A stretch of 64,000 nucleotides of DNA from Deltaproteobacteria bacterium (lineage in GTDB: Bacteria > Myxococcota_A > UBA796 > CAJQPC01): contig JADKFE010000005.1 of assembly GCA_016717595.1 (NCBI GenBank), positions 62,001 to 126,000 on the forward strand, in the 5' to 3' direction. Each line of letters starts with the position of its first letter. Positions within the stretch are counted from its first letter, which is position 1. The notes beneath the pieces are model-generated. The model had not been told where the DNA came from, made no database searches, and saw only the letters and a list, made by a program, of their open reading frames with translations. Below, one piece after another: positions 8,165-19,278 of the stretch. Both the position numbers and the translations under genes were made by a program.

Positions 8165-8529
8165 TTCGCCGCGTCGCCGCCAAAGCCGCGCAGGTAGACG
8201 ATGAGCGCGCTCACGTCGGCGTCGTTGAGCTGGGGGAACGGCGCCATCGGGGTGCCCGGCTTGCCCGCCTTGATCGAGGTCTTGAGGGCCTCATCGGTCT
8301 TGCCCTTCCAGTACTCCGGCGCGGTGAAGCTCGTGGGCTTGGGGTTCAGCGCCACCGCCGCCGGGCCTTTGCCGTCGCCCTTCTCGCCATGACAGGCCAT
8401 ACAGTTGGCGTTGTAGACCTTCTTGCCCCGGGCGGCGGGGTCTTGGGCCTGGGCGTCGGAGAGCCCCGCCACGGTGACGGCGGCGGCGAGGGCCGCGGCG
8501 GCGAAGAGCATCGTTGTGGCGCGGGTCAT
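8161..8529 (-). CDS. Periplasmic c-type cytochrome
   Basis: 122 residues from the ATG at 8529, chosen because it begins a signal peptide (MTRATTMLFAAAALAAAVTV) with a likely cleavage after AQA. One haem-binding motif, CMACH, lies in YNANCMACHGEKGDGKGPAA. The axial Met is probably in GTPMAPFPQLNDADV, the usual class I cytochrome c arrangement, followed by ALIVYLRGF. It would carry electrons in the periplasm. Its overlap with chrA is unusual, since electron carriers are not normally part of chromate efflux operons. Confidence 0.88.
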   Translation of the reverse strand: MTRATTMLFAAAALAAAVTVAGLSDAQAQDPAARGKKVYNANCMACHGEKGDGKGPAAVALNPKPTSFTAPEYWKGKTDEALKTSIKAGKPGTPMAPFPQLNDADVSALIVYLRGFGGDAAK

Positions 8530-8606
8530 GGTTCGCTCCAGGCGGGGGTCTGTTCTTGGCAGCATAGCTGAGGGCGGCCCGCTCTGGAACACCGGGCCTC
8601 GGGCGC

Positions 8607-9844
8607 CTATTCGTTGACCCCACGACGACGGCGCGCGAAGAGGGCCCCCAAGGCCGCGAGCAGGCCCACGGCGCCGAGGCCTTCAGGCTCCGCCGCCGCG
8701 CAGCCGCAGGTGCCGACCTCGCTGGAGATCACCGGCATCGGCGGCGCCACCCCCGCGCCTGAGACCGCCAGGCGAATCTCGGGCTGGGCCGGATCGGAGC
8801 TCACGAGCACCAGCTCGATCTCCTGAACCCCCTCGACCGTGGGCGCGAAGGTGACCACGACCCCGTCCAGGCCGCCGGGGGCGATGTAGATCTGCCCGGG
8901 GAAGACCGTGAACTCGCCGGGGCCGTACGTCCCGACGATGCCCTCAAGCACCTGATCCCCTTCGTTGCCGATGGAGAGCTCCCAGGTGGCGATCTGGCCG
9001 ATCTCCACCTCGCCGAAGCTGTGGGTGGTCTCGGCGATGGTGAGCCGGGGCAAGGGGAAGCTGGTGAGCGCCGCGGGCATGTCGTGCTCACCCTCGGCGT
9101 CTACGAGGGGCACGGGGATGTCGAAGCTCGCCACGTCGTAACAGCCGAACACCGAGGCGCAGACGCCGAAGGTGGGCACGATGTTGAGGTCCAACGCGGC
9201 GGCGTAGGCCGTGGTGAGCGTGGTGTAGAGGTTGAGGCTGCTGGTGTCGGGGATCTCGTGGAGGATGCCCGCGCCGTCCTCTTCAGCGACGCCGTCCCCG
9301 GCGGTGAACCGAACGCCGCGCAGGCTCGCCCGGGCGTCGGGGCGCAAGCGCCGATGAGGTAGACGCCGACGCCCGAGAAGATCTCGTACTCCAGGTTGAA
9401 CAGCTCACGGGAGCTGCCTTCAGCGGCGGCCTCGACGGACTCCAGGGCTCCGCCGGGCAGAAGCCAAGGCGTGAACACCGCCTCGCCATAGAAGCTGTCT
9501 CCGGCTTCAGCGAGGGCGTCCTCCCAATAGATGCCCCAGAGGTCGATCTTCATGTCCACCGAGGCGGTGATCATGGCGTCCAGGGCGAAGAGCCCGCCGT
9601 CTTCATAGGCCGTGAAGCTCTGGGTGAGCGCGGTGGGCCAGGTGAGGCCCGTCTCGCCGTCCATCTGGGTGTAGGCGCCGCCTTCAGCGTTGATGCGGAA
9701 CGCCACAGCCACCGGCGAGCCCGAGGGCACCCAGCCGCTGTCGTACTCAACGGGGTCAAAGACCGCGAGGAGATCGTCATACAGGAGCGGGTGGGTCACG
9801 GAGTCGTAGGCGAACGCCGAGGGCAGCAGCGCGAGGAGGAGCAT
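8607..9844 (-). CDS. Secreted MYXO-CTERM-like protein, reading frame broken once
   Basis: The frame from the ATG at 9844 (signal peptide MLLLALLPSAFA) runs to YEIFSGVGVYLIGA and then shifts. The continuation RPDARASLRGVRFTAGDG is in another frame from about 9347. One missing base near 9348-9353 restores a protein of about 412 residues. The second half contains an Ig-like region (HSFGEVEIGQIATWELSIGN) and ends CGCAAAEPEGLG, a hydrophobic stretch and ARRRRG, a MYXO-CTERM-like sorting tail. Both halves show normal codon bias, so this is either a sequencing error or a very recent mutation. Function is unknown; probably a surface protein. Confidence 0.6.
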
Positions 9845-9910
9845 GGGGATCAGCCTCTCGTTGAATGGACCATTGTGAACGAGGCTTTGGCTCCGCGCAA
9901 GCGCGAAGTG

Positions 9911-9982
9911 ACAGATCTGTGGGCGGCCCAGGCGGAGGATCCTCCCCAGAGATCGTCGTGAGAGATCGTCTAGGGCGCCTAG
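9911..9982. promoter_or_regulatory. Cluster of palindromes and direct repeats in a divergent promoter region
   Basis: Between the divergent genes starting at 9844 and 10065 lie a perfect 10-base palindrome ACAGATCTGT (9911-9920), a perfect 12-base palindrome GGAGGATCCTCC (9934-9945), two copies of AGAGATCGTC 13 bases apart (9948-9957 and 9961-9970), and an inverted repeat CTAGG-GCG-CCTAG (9970-9982). They look like binding sites for dimeric regulators. No regulator is identified. Confidence 0.35.
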
Positions 9983-10014
9983 GGTGACAGACCCGGGGTC
10001 GAAGGTGCTATAAG
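9983..10014 (+). promoter_or_regulatory. Candidate sigma-70 promoter of the PEGA gene
   Basis: TATAAG at 10009-10014 is preceded by GTGACA about 19 bases upstream. It lies about 50 bases before the chosen start codon and directly follows the palindrome cluster. The spacing is slightly long, so only the -10 element is persuasive. Confidence 0.3.
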
Positions 10015-10064
10015 CTGTCGCCGCTCTCCCCCTGCACGGGAGGGCGCTCGTGGAGGTCGCTGCC

Positions 10065-11204
10065 GTGCGCGCGCTGATTCTGGGACTCGCTCTTTTTCCT
10101 TCGGCGGCTTGGGCTGCTACGGGCTCCGTTGACGTCAAGGTCTCAAACGCCCCTGGCGAGATCGTCCTCGACGGCATCCCCACCGGCCTCAAGGCCCCCG
10201 CCGTGCTCAGCGATGTGCCCGTCGGCAGCCACCAGCTTGAGCTGGAGTACGGCTGTATGGTCGGCTCGGCCACGGTGACCGTCGTTGAGGGCCAGGCCAC
10301 GGTGATCGACCTGCCGCTTCAGAACGTCGGCGGCACGGGCATGTTGCGCCTCAAGGGCCTCCCCGGCGGCGCCGAGGTCGTGGTCGACGGCGCCGTCGTC
10401 GCCCGCCCTGAAGAGGGCGTCACCCTGCGCTGCGGCGTGCGCACCGTCGAGGTCGAGGCCCCGGGCTACGAGCCCTTCACGTCCAAGGTCATCGTCACCT
10501 CAGCCAAGCGGGTGAACCTCGACGTCGTGATGAGCGCCGCCGACATCTCCACCGCCCCCACCAAGCCGCCGCCGCGCCCCGCGGAGCCCGACGAGCCCGA
10601 CGAGCCGATGTCTGAGCCCGACGCAGGCGACGACGAGCTCGACGAGCTCGACGGCCTGGATGAGCCCGACGAGCCGCCCCGGGGTGGCCGCGGCGGCGAC
10701 GAGGACGAGCCCGAGGAGCCCGAGGAGGAGCCCGCCGAGGAGCCCGACTTCGAGGACTACGAAGAGGACGACGAGGACGAAGACTTCGACCGTGATCCCG
10801 ACGACTTCGAAGATGACGAAGACATCGACGAGTACTCTCGCGACAGCTTCGACAACTCGGATGACGACCGCGAAGGCGGCGGCAACGCCCCGGTGCGGGC
10901 GATCGTCGTGACCGCCTTTGGCGCGGGCGCCGTGGGCGGCGTGATCTACGGCGCGTCTTGGGGCCCGTCGTACCGCCAAGAGCTGGCGAACTACGAGGCG
11001 CTCGTCGCCGCGGGCGCCAGCCAGGCCCAGGCCTGGAAGAACGACGTGGTCGATCCCCTGCGGCAGAAGATGGTGGCGGGCTACGCCTTGGGCGGCGTGG
11101 CCGCGGGCGCGGCGGTGATCAGCTACCTCGTGATCCCCGCCCGAGACAGCGACGTGATCATCACCCCCACGCACAATGGCGGCATGGTCACGGTTCGGTT
11201 CTAG
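10065..11204 (+). CDS. PEGA-domain protein with acidic linker and membrane anchor
   Basis: About 379 residues. The GTG at 10065 is preferred over an in-frame GTG at 10050 because GGAGG lies eight bases before it and the product then opens with a clean signal peptide (MRALILGLALFPSAAWA). Two PEGA-like beta repeats follow (VSNAPGEIVLDGIPTGLKAP and GLPGGAEVVVDGAVVARPE). Then comes an extreme Pro/Glu/Asp-rich linker of roughly 110 residues and two hydrophobic segments near the C-terminus (AIVVTAFGAGAVGGVIYGA; GYALGGVAAGAAVISYLVI). It probably lies in the envelope with PEGA repeats as a surface-layer-like binding region. The role is unknown. Confidence 0.75.
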   Translation: MRALILGLALFPSAAWAATGSVDVKVSNAPGEIVLDGIPTGLKAPAVLSDVPVGSHQLELEYGCMVGSATVTVVEGQATVIDLPLQNVGGTGMLRLKGLPGGAEVVVDGAVVARPEEGVTLRCGVRTVEVEAPGYEPFTSKVIVTSAKRVNLDVVMSAADISTAPTKPPPRPAEPDEPDEPMSEPDAGDDELDELDGLDEPDEPPRGGRGGDEDEPEEPEEEPAEEPDFEDYEEDDEDEDFDRDPDDFEDDEDIDEYSRDSFDNSDDDREGGGNAPVRAIVVTAFGAGAVGGVIYGASWGPSYRQELANYEALVAAGASQAQAWKNDVVDPLRQKMVAGYALGGVAAGAAVISYLVIPARDSDVIITPTHNGGMVTVRF

Positions 11205-11371
11205 GCCAACCCTCTGAGGCGGCCACGTCGTGATGACCTTGGCCGCCACAGGATCGACGGAGACTCCTGGGGGATCGGCGCGGCGTAAGGTGCGCCGTTG
11301 TGAACGATCTTGGCCTCCGTCTGGGGCGTAGAGGGGTTATTGCTGTGCAGCAACCCCCGGAGCCGCCGCCG

Positions 11372-13501
11372 ATGAGCCCCCCTCGTGTCCTCGGGATGTT
11401 TCTCTGCGCCGCGCTCCCCGCCTTGGCCCTCGCCGCTGAAGGCATGTGGCCCCCGGAGGCCCTGCCCCCGGCGGAGACGCTGCGCGGCATGGGCCTGAGC
11501 CTCGACCCGGCCCAGCTCGCCAACCCCCAGGCCGCGCCGCTCGGCGCCATCGTCTCCGTCGGCGGGGGATGCTCAGGCTCCTTCGTCTCCGCCGATGGCC
11601 TCTTGGTCACCAACCACCACTGCGTCTCGTCCTTGCTCCAGGCGAACTCCGACGCCCAGCAGAACCGCGCCCGAGACGGTCACCTCGCCAAGACCCGCGC
11701 TGAGGAGCTGCCCGGCGGCCCCACGGCCCGGGTGTACGTCGTCGAGGGCATCGAGGACGTCACCGCCAAGGTGCATGGCCCGGCGAAGAAGGCCAAGACC
11801 GACCTCGCGCGTTTTGAGGCCGCCGACAAGGCCCAGAAGCAGCTCATCGCCGCCTGCGAGGCCACGGCGGGCCGCCGCTGTGAGGTCGTCGCCGACGACC
11901 ACGGCCGCGCGTTCCGCCTCATCACCTACCGCGAGCACAAAGATGTGCGGGTGGTCTACGCCCCGCCGGAGTCCGTGGGCTCCTACGGCGGCGAGATCGA
12001 CAACTGGATGTGGCCCCGCCACGCCGGAGACTTCGCCCTGCTGCGGGTCTACGTCGGCCCCGAGGGCCAGCTCGACGCCGGGCCCAACAACGTGCCGTAT
12101 CGGCCGCCGCACCACCTCAAGGTGAGCGCTGACGGCGTGAAGCCCGGCGACTTCGTGATGGCCGCCGGTTATCCCGGCTCCACCGAGCGGTATGGGCGCT
12201 TCGCCGACCAGAAGTTTCAGGCCGAGGTTGAGCTGCCCGCCCGCGCCGCGCTGTTGGAGGAGATGCTCACCGTCCTTCGTGAAGAGTCCGCCCGGGACGC
12301 TGAAGGCGCCGCGCGGCTCGCCTCGCCCATCGACGGCCTCGCGAACTATCAGAAGTACGTCACCGGGCTCATGGACAACTTAGCGGCGAGCCCGATCTTG
12401 GCCCAGCGGGAGGCCGAGGCCAAGGCCATCGCCGCCTGGGCCGCCGCCGAGCCCTCCCGGGCCGCCCACGTCGCCGCCTTGGCCGAGCTGGAGCGCATCA
12501 GCGCCCAAGAGCGGGCCGAGCGCGCCGCCGGGGAGGTGATGTGGCTGGTGTTCAGCTCCGACCTGCTCACCTCCGCCCACACGTCTCTGCGCGCGGTGAC
12601 CGAGCGCACCAAGCCCGACCTCAAGCGAGATCAAGGCTATCAAGACCGTGACCAGGACGACCTCATCGACGGCCTCTACGGCGTAGACGACAGCCTGTGG
12701 ATCCCCGCCGAGCGCCGCCTGGTGGAGCTCGGCATCCGCAAGAACGCCGCCTTGCCCGAGGCCGAGCGGATCGCCCCGCTGCACAGCTTCGTCGAGGCCC
12801 ACGGCGGCGTCGAGGCGACCCTGGCCCTGCTCTACACCAACCCGGCGCTCGTCAACGCCGCCGCGCGAAAGGCGCTCTTTGACTCGCCGCTCAAGAAGCT
12901 CCAGGCCTCTGAGGACCCTTGGGTGCAGCTCGCCCTGGCCTTAGAGACCTGGCTCGCCCCCCGCCGCGACCGCGACGAGGCCATCGCCGGGGCGCGCCTG
13001 CGCCTGGAGCCCCTGTACATGGAGGCCGCTCGGGCGGTTCGGGCGAGCGCGTTTTACCCCGACGCGAACAACACCCTGCGCTGGACCTTCGGCGCGGTGA
13101 AGGGCTACAGCCCCGCCGACGGCGTGTTTTTCGCCCCCCAGACGACGGTGCCCGGCGTGGTCGCCAAGGCCGGTCCCGCGCCGTTTGACGCCCCGGCGCG
13201 CCTGCTCACCGCCGCGTCGCGTGAGGCGTCCTCGCGTTGGGTCGATCCCGCCTTGGGCCATGTCCCGGTGGACTTCCTCACCGACCTCGACACCACCGGG
13301 GGCAACTCCGGCTCGGCGACCCTGAACCACAAGGGAGAGCTCGTAGGCCTCGTGTTCGACGGCAACTACGAGTCCATGAGCGCCGACTGGATCTTCGACC
13401 CCGCCCTGACCCGCACCATCCACGTCGATGTGCGCTATCTGCTGTGGACCCTTGAGGAGGTCGAGGGCGCGGCGTCGCTGGTCAAGGAGCTGGGCTTCTG
13501 A
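11372..13501 (+). CDS. S46 family dipeptidyl-peptidase (DPP7/DPP11-like)
   Basis: About 709 residues from the ATG at 11372 (GGAG nine bases upstream), giving a signal peptide ending ALALA and then EGMWPPEALP, the conserved start of mature S46 peptidases. The chymotrypsin-like triad is recognisable: His in LLVTNHHCVSS, Asp probably in the GEIDNWMWPRHAGDFALLR region, and Ser in DTTGGNSGSATLNHKGELV. The long helical insertion (about residues 270-560) fits the family's cap domain. S46 enzymes remove dipeptides from peptide N-termini in the periplasm and are typical of peptide-feeding bacteria. Preference for acidic or hydrophobic P1 cannot be read here. Confidence 0.9.
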   Translation: MSPPRVLGMFLCAALPALALAAEGMWPPEALPPAETLRGMGLSLDPAQLANPQAAPLGAIVSVGGGCSGSFVSADGLLVTNHHCVSSLLQANSDAQQNRARDGHLAKTRAEELPGGPTARVYVVEGIEDVTAKVHGPAKKAKTDLARFEAADKAQKQLIAACEATAGRRCEVVADDHGRAFRLITYREHKDVRVVYAPPESVGSYGGEIDNWMWPRHAGDFALLRVYVGPEGQLDAGPNNVPYRPPHHLKVSADGVKPGDFVMAAGYPGSTERYGRFADQKFQAEVELPARAALLEEMLTVLREESARDAEGAARLASPIDGLANYQKYVTGLMDNLAASPILAQREAEAKAIAAWAAAEPSRAAHVAALAELERISAQERAERAAGEVMWLVFSSDLLTSAHTSLRAVTERTKPDLKRDQGYQDRDQDDLIDGLYGVDDSLWIPAERRLVELGIRKNAALPEAERIAPLHSFVEAHGGVEATLALLYTNPALVNAAARKALFDSPLKKLQASEDPWVQLALALETWLAPRRDRDEAIAGARLRLEPLYMEAARAVRASAFYPDANNTLRWTFGAVKGYSPADGVFFAPQTTVPGVVAKAGPAPFDAPARLLTAASREASSRWVDPALGHVPVDFLTDLDTTGGNSGSATLNHKGELVGLVFDGNYESMSADWIFDPALTRTIHVDVRYLLWTLEEVEGAASLVKELGF

Positions 13502-13580
13502 GCTTCCTGGGCTCGGGCGTGTTGTCCGACCCCCCAATCATCCGTTAGCCGTTCCATGCACCGCACTCTTCGGAGTTCAG

Positions 13581-14261
13581 ATGAGCTGGTTGCAGAGCCT
13601 CTACGCCTCGACCATCGGCAAAAAAGCCGTCATGGCGATCACAGGCCTCATCATCTTCGGGTTCACCCTCGGCCACATGGCGGGGAACCTCCTCGCCTTC
13701 TTCGGTGAGGACACCTTCAACAACTACGCCGCCACCCTCAAGGGCAACCCGCCCTTGCTGTGGGGCACGCGCCTCTTGCTGCTGACGGTGATCCCGCTGC
13801 ACTTCTTGACGGCGTTTCAGCTCATCAAGCGCAGCAACGACGCCCGCCCGGCGACCTACTCCAAGTGGCAGCCCCAGCGCAGCACCTACGCCTCCCGCAC
13901 GATCCGCTTCGGCGGCATCTACCTGCTGGGCTTTATCCTGTACCACCTGGCACATTATACCCTGTTCCTGACGAACCCTGAGTTCGGCGGGTACCACGAC
14001 GCCCAGGGCCGCCATGACGCCTTCCGGATGGTCGTCGAGGGCTTCTCGAACCCGGTGAACGTCGCCGTGTACCTCGTGGCGATGTTGTCCCTGGTGTTCC
14101 ACCTCTCCCACGGCGCCTGGTCGATGTTTCAGTCCATGGGGCTGAACCATCCCAAGTACAACCAGCTCCGTGAGCGGGCCGCCTGGACTCTGGCGATCGT
14201 GCTCACCGTGGGCTTCTCGTCTGTGCCCATCGCCGTCCTCACCGGCGTCGTTCACCGCTGA
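13581..14261 (+). CDS. sdhC: Succinate dehydrogenase cytochrome b subunit
   Basis: 226 residues from the ATG at 13581, with CGGAG nearby. Five hydrophobic helices are apparent, with His residues placed as haem ligands in FTLGHMAGNLL, IPLHFLTAF, ILYHLAHYTLF and LVFHLSHGAW. This is the fused single-subunit, di-haem b558-type anchor found with three-subunit succinate dehydrogenases. It anchors SdhAB to the inner membrane and passes electrons to quinone. The gene leads the sdhCAB operon, 18 bases before sdhA. Confidence 0.92.
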   Translation: MSWLQSLYASTIGKKAVMAITGLIIFGFTLGHMAGNLLAFFGEDTFNNYAATLKGNPPLLWGTRLLLLTVIPLHFLTAFQLIKRSNDARPATYSKWQPQRSTYASRTIRFGGIYLLGFILYHLAHYTLFLTNPEFGGYHDAQGRHDAFRMVVEGFSNPVNVAVYLVAMLSLVFHLSHGAWSMFQSMGLNHPKYNQLRERAAWTLAIVLTVGFSSVPIAVLTGVVHR

Positions 14262-14279
14262 TCCCTGGAGGATGCAACC

Positions 14280-16207
<1,928 letters not shown>

Positions 16208-16211
<4 letters not shown>

Positions 16212-16957
16212 AGATCACCCTCAATGTGTGGCGCCAGAGCTCCCCCCAGGCCGCGGGCGCCTTCGTCAAGTACGACGTGGACGGGGTCAGCGCGGACATG
16301 TCGATGCTCGAGATGCTCGACGTGCTCAACGACCGCCTGGAGTCCAAGGGCGAGGCCCCCATCGCCTTTGATCACGACTGTCGTGAGGGCATCTGCGGCT
16401 CCTGCGGCTTCATGATCAACGGCGTGGCGCATGGCCCCGAGAAGGAGATCACCGTCTGCCAGACCCACATGCGCTCGTTCAAGGACGGCGACGAGCTGAC
16501 CTTGGAGCCCTGGCGGGCCATGGCGTTCCCGGTGATGCGTGACCTGATGGTCGACCGCTCGGCCTTTGACCGCATCATCCAGGCCGGCGGCTACGTCTCC
16601 GTGCGCACGGGCTCGGCGCCCGAGGCGAACGCGACGCCGGTGATGAAGGAGCACGCCGACATGGCCTTTGAGGCCGCGGCCTGCATCGGCTGCGGCGCCT
16701 GCGTGGCGGCCTGCCCCAACGCGGCGGCGATGCTGTTCACCTCGGCGAAGGTCTCCCACCTCGGGCTCTTGCCCCAGGGTGCGCCCGAGCGTGACAAACG
16801 GGCCCTCGACATGGTCGCCCAGATGGACAAAGAGGGCTTCGGCCACTGCACCAACCACGGTGAGTGTGAGGCCGTCTGCCCCAAAGGCATCAGCGTGAAC
16901 TTCATCGCCCGGATGAACCGCGATCTCCTCAAGGCCACTCTGCGCTCGACACGCTAG
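16208..16957 (+). CDS. sdhB: Succinate dehydrogenase iron-sulfur subunit
   Basis: 249 residues, starting within the sdhA stop (ATGA). Three cluster motifs are present: a [2Fe-2S] site in CREGICGSCGFMINGVAH, and the [4Fe-4S] and [3Fe-4S] ligands in CIGCGACVAACPNAA and CTNHGECEAVCPKGIS. It links the flavin of SdhA to quinone and haem in SdhC. The overlap points to stoichiometric translation. The next gene begins four bases after the stop. Confidence 0.96.
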
Positions 16958-16960
16958 GCC

Positions 16961-17614
16961 ATGAAGCCGAAGGTCTGGGTGTTTGATCTGGACGGGACGC
17001 TCGTAGACAGCGCCCCGTCCATCGTGCTCGCGGTCAACCGAACCCTTGAGACGCTCTCAAGGCCGCCGCTGCCCTTGAGCGCCGTGCGGGAGATGATCGG
17101 CGAGGGCGCCCTCACCCTGGTGGTGCGGGCGCTGGAGGCCTCGGGCGGTCAGGGGGCGCTGAACCCTCAAGAGGTCACCCAGCGCTTCTTGGAGATCTAT
17201 CGGGTGATGGAGGCTGAAGGCACCACGGCCTTTCCCGGCGCGGAGACCTTGCTGCGCTCGCTCTCGGAAAAACGGATCCCCGTGGGACTCTGCACCAACA
17301 AACCCGACGTGCCCACCCAGCAGGTGCTCACCCGCCTGGGCTGGGCGAACCTCTTTGGGGCGGTGCTCGGCGGCGACGCCCGACCGTACCGCAAGCCCGA
17401 TCCACGGCACCTGCAAGACGTGATCGACGCCTTGGGCGGCGGCCCGGCGGTGATGATCGGCGACTCGATCACCGACCTCCGCGCGGCCAAAGCCGCCCGC
17501 GTGCCCTGTGTGCTGATCACCCACGGCTACAGCGTCGAGGACGTGGCCACCTTAGGCGCGGACGCCGTCGTGGCCTCGTTGCACGAGGTGCCTGGGGCCG
17601 TGGCGCGGCGCTGA
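16961..17614 (+). CDS. gph: Phosphoglycolate phosphatase-like HAD hydrolase
   Basis: 217 residues of the haloacid dehalogenase superfamily. Motif I is FDLDGTLVDSAPS with nucleophile and acid Asp residues. Motif II is the Thr in LCTNKPD, motif III the Lys in PYRKPDPRHL, and motif IV MIGDSITDLRAAKAA. The four-helix cap between motifs I and II matches the Gph subclass, which removes phosphate from 2-phosphoglycolate. It starts four bases after sdhB, so it is probably carried in the same transcript, although a functional link is not obvious. Confidence 0.85.
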   Translation: MKPKVWVFDLDGTLVDSAPSIVLAVNRTLETLSRPPLPLSAVREMIGEGALTLVVRALEASGGQGALNPQEVTQRFLEIYRVMEAEGTTAFPGAETLLRSLSEKRIPVGLCTNKPDVPTQQVLTRLGWANLFGAVLGGDARPYRKPDPRHLQDVIDALGGGPAVMIGDSITDLRAAKAARVPCVLITHGYSVEDVATLGADAVVASLHEVPGAVARR

Positions 17615-17625
17615 GCGAGCGTGAT

Positions 17626-19278
17626 CTAGTCGAGGGTCTTGCGCCGCAGCACCAGCTCCACGGCCTCGGCCTCGGGCCCCAGGCGCGCGGGCCAAGCCTC
17701 CAGCTCCTCAAAGCCGAGCTTGTCTAAGGCCGCGGTGACGCCGAGGGGATCTTGGGGGTGACGAAGCTCGACGGCCCACACCGGGCGGCTGAGCTGATCC
17801 CGCTGGGACTGCAGGCGGTCGGCGAGCTGGTGGGCCTCCACATGAACCCCCTTGAGGTCGATTCGCCCCAGCGCCAAGGCCTCGGCCTGAAGCAGCTCGG
17901 GGGCTAGGCCCGCCTCAAAGGTCAACACAGACGGGCCCCGAGGCCCCGCCGGTGGCGCCAGGGTGAGGATCGCCTCCACCAGCGCGCGGGTGGGCCACTC
18001 CACGGCGCGGGGCGCGGGGGCGGCCCAGGCCCAGCGGCTCGGGGCGTAGGTGAGGCGGGTGAGGCCCGCGGCGCGGGTGGTCGCTGGGCGGCGGTCGCGC
18101 ATCACCGGGTCGCGGCTGAGGTCTATTCGCGGCAGCTCCAGCGTCGGCGCTCGCCAAGAGAGCTGCGCCAAGACGCCCCACACCACCAACACCCCACACA
18201 GCGCCCCTTGAGCCCGGGGCCAGCGAGAGAGCAGGGCCAAAGGCGCCAGGGCCAGGGGCAGCACGAAGGGCCAGAGCGCGGCGAAGTGGCGCTCGTGGGC
18301 GTCGGGGAAGCTCATCAGGCCGACCAAACCGGCGGCGAAGGCCAAAAACACCGCGCCCAAGAGCGGCGCCTCACGCCGCACAAACGGCGCGATCACCAGC
18401 CCCGCGGCGAGGCCCCAGGCCAAAGGCGCCGGGGTGAGGCCATCCTTGAGGTACGCCACCCACGAGAGCCGCCAGCCCCACAGCGCCTCGCCCGTGGGGA
18501 GCTGGTGCTGGGCGTTGACGTTCTGGAGCACGTCTTGGATGTACCGCAGGCTGGGCAGCAGCCAAGGCAACACCACGGCGGCCACGACGGCGAGCCACAG
18601 GGCCGGGGCCCACAGCCCACGAAGACCGGCGCGACCCCACACAAACAACAGCCACAGCGCCAGGGGCGGCGCAAAAAACAGAGCGGTCTGTTTGGTGAGC
18701 AGGGTGAGCCCCATCACCAGCCCGCCGAGCGCCACGGCGGCGGGCCCCGCGCCAGGCAGAGGCAAGGTGCCTAGGCTCAGCGCGAGCATCCCCGCCAAGG
18801 GCGCATCGAGCATGCCTTCAGCGCGCTGGGCCCACAGAAGCGGGCTCATCATCGCCAAGGCGGCGGCGGCGAGGCCCACGGCGCGCCCCCACAGCCGCGC
18901 CGTGGTGAGCCCAAGGCCGAGCACCAAGGCCCCGGCGAAGGTGGCCTGGCTCGCCCGAAACGCCTCGGGAGACGGCCCAAACCAACGATGCCAGGGGATC
19001 GACAGCCAGTCGGCGAGGTGGGGGTAATAGCCCGGGCTGTACAGCAGGTTGAGCGCCAGGGGCGCCGGTCGGTGTCGGACCATGTCCGCCGTCCTCACCG
19101 AGGAGAGCGTGTGGAGGCCGCTGTCGCCCCAGGCCAGGGGCCAGCGGTCGGCGGCGGTCCAGGCCACATGGTCCCAGGCCGTGAGCCCCGCCAAGGTGAG
19201 CAAGGCGGCGGCGAAGGCCCAGGGGTAGAGGTGGGTGAGGGTGTTTGAGCCCGGCGTCCCGCCGCGACCGTCCACCAT
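17626..19278 (-). CDS. Polytopic membrane glycosyltransferase (GT39/PMT-like)
   Basis: 550 residues with about ten hydrophobic helices followed by a soluble C-terminal region of about 130 residues. Near the N-terminus, LAWGDSGLHTL carries the acidic residue expected in the first extracytoplasmic loop of GT-C enzymes, and LLYSPGYYPHLADWLSIPWHRW resembles the ArnT/PMT first loop. Such enzymes move sugars from lipid-linked donors to lipids or proteins on the periplasmic side. Donor and acceptor are unknown. The start overlaps the icmF stop by one base (TAATG), so it may be translated from the icmF message. Confidence 0.6.
   Translation of the reverse strand: MVDGRGGTPGSNTLTHLYPWAFAAALLTLAGLTAWDHVAWTAADRWPLAWGDSGLHTLSSVRTADMVRHRPAPLALNLLYSPGYYPHLADWLSIPWHRWFGPSPEAFRASQATFAGALVLGLGLTTARLWGRAVGLAAAALAMMSPLLWAQRAEGMLDAPLAGMLALSLGTLPLPGAGPAAVALGGLVMGLTLLTKQTALFFAPPLALWLLFVWGRAGLRGLWAPALWLAVVAAVVLPWLLPSLRYIQDVLQNVNAQHQLPTGEALWGWRLSWVAYLKDGLTPAPLAWGLAAGLVIAPFVRREAPLLGAVFLAFAAGLVGLMSFPDAHERHFAALWPFVLPLALAPLALLSRWPRAQGALCGVLVVWGVLAQLSWRAPTLELPRIDLSRDPVMRDRRPATTRAAGLTRLTYAPSRWAWAAPAPRAVEWPTRALVEAILTLAPPAGPRGPSVLTFEAGLAPELLQAEALALGRIDLKGVHVEAHQLADRLQSQRDQLSRPVWAVELRHPQDPLGVTAALDKLGFEELEAWPARLGPEAEAVELVLRRKTLD

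Noticed and set aside
6584..8197. A 537-codon plus-strand frame opposite the KAS III and ChrA genes
   Set aside because: It spans two unrelated genes and is rich in Gln/His/Arg typical of antisense frames in GC-rich DNA.
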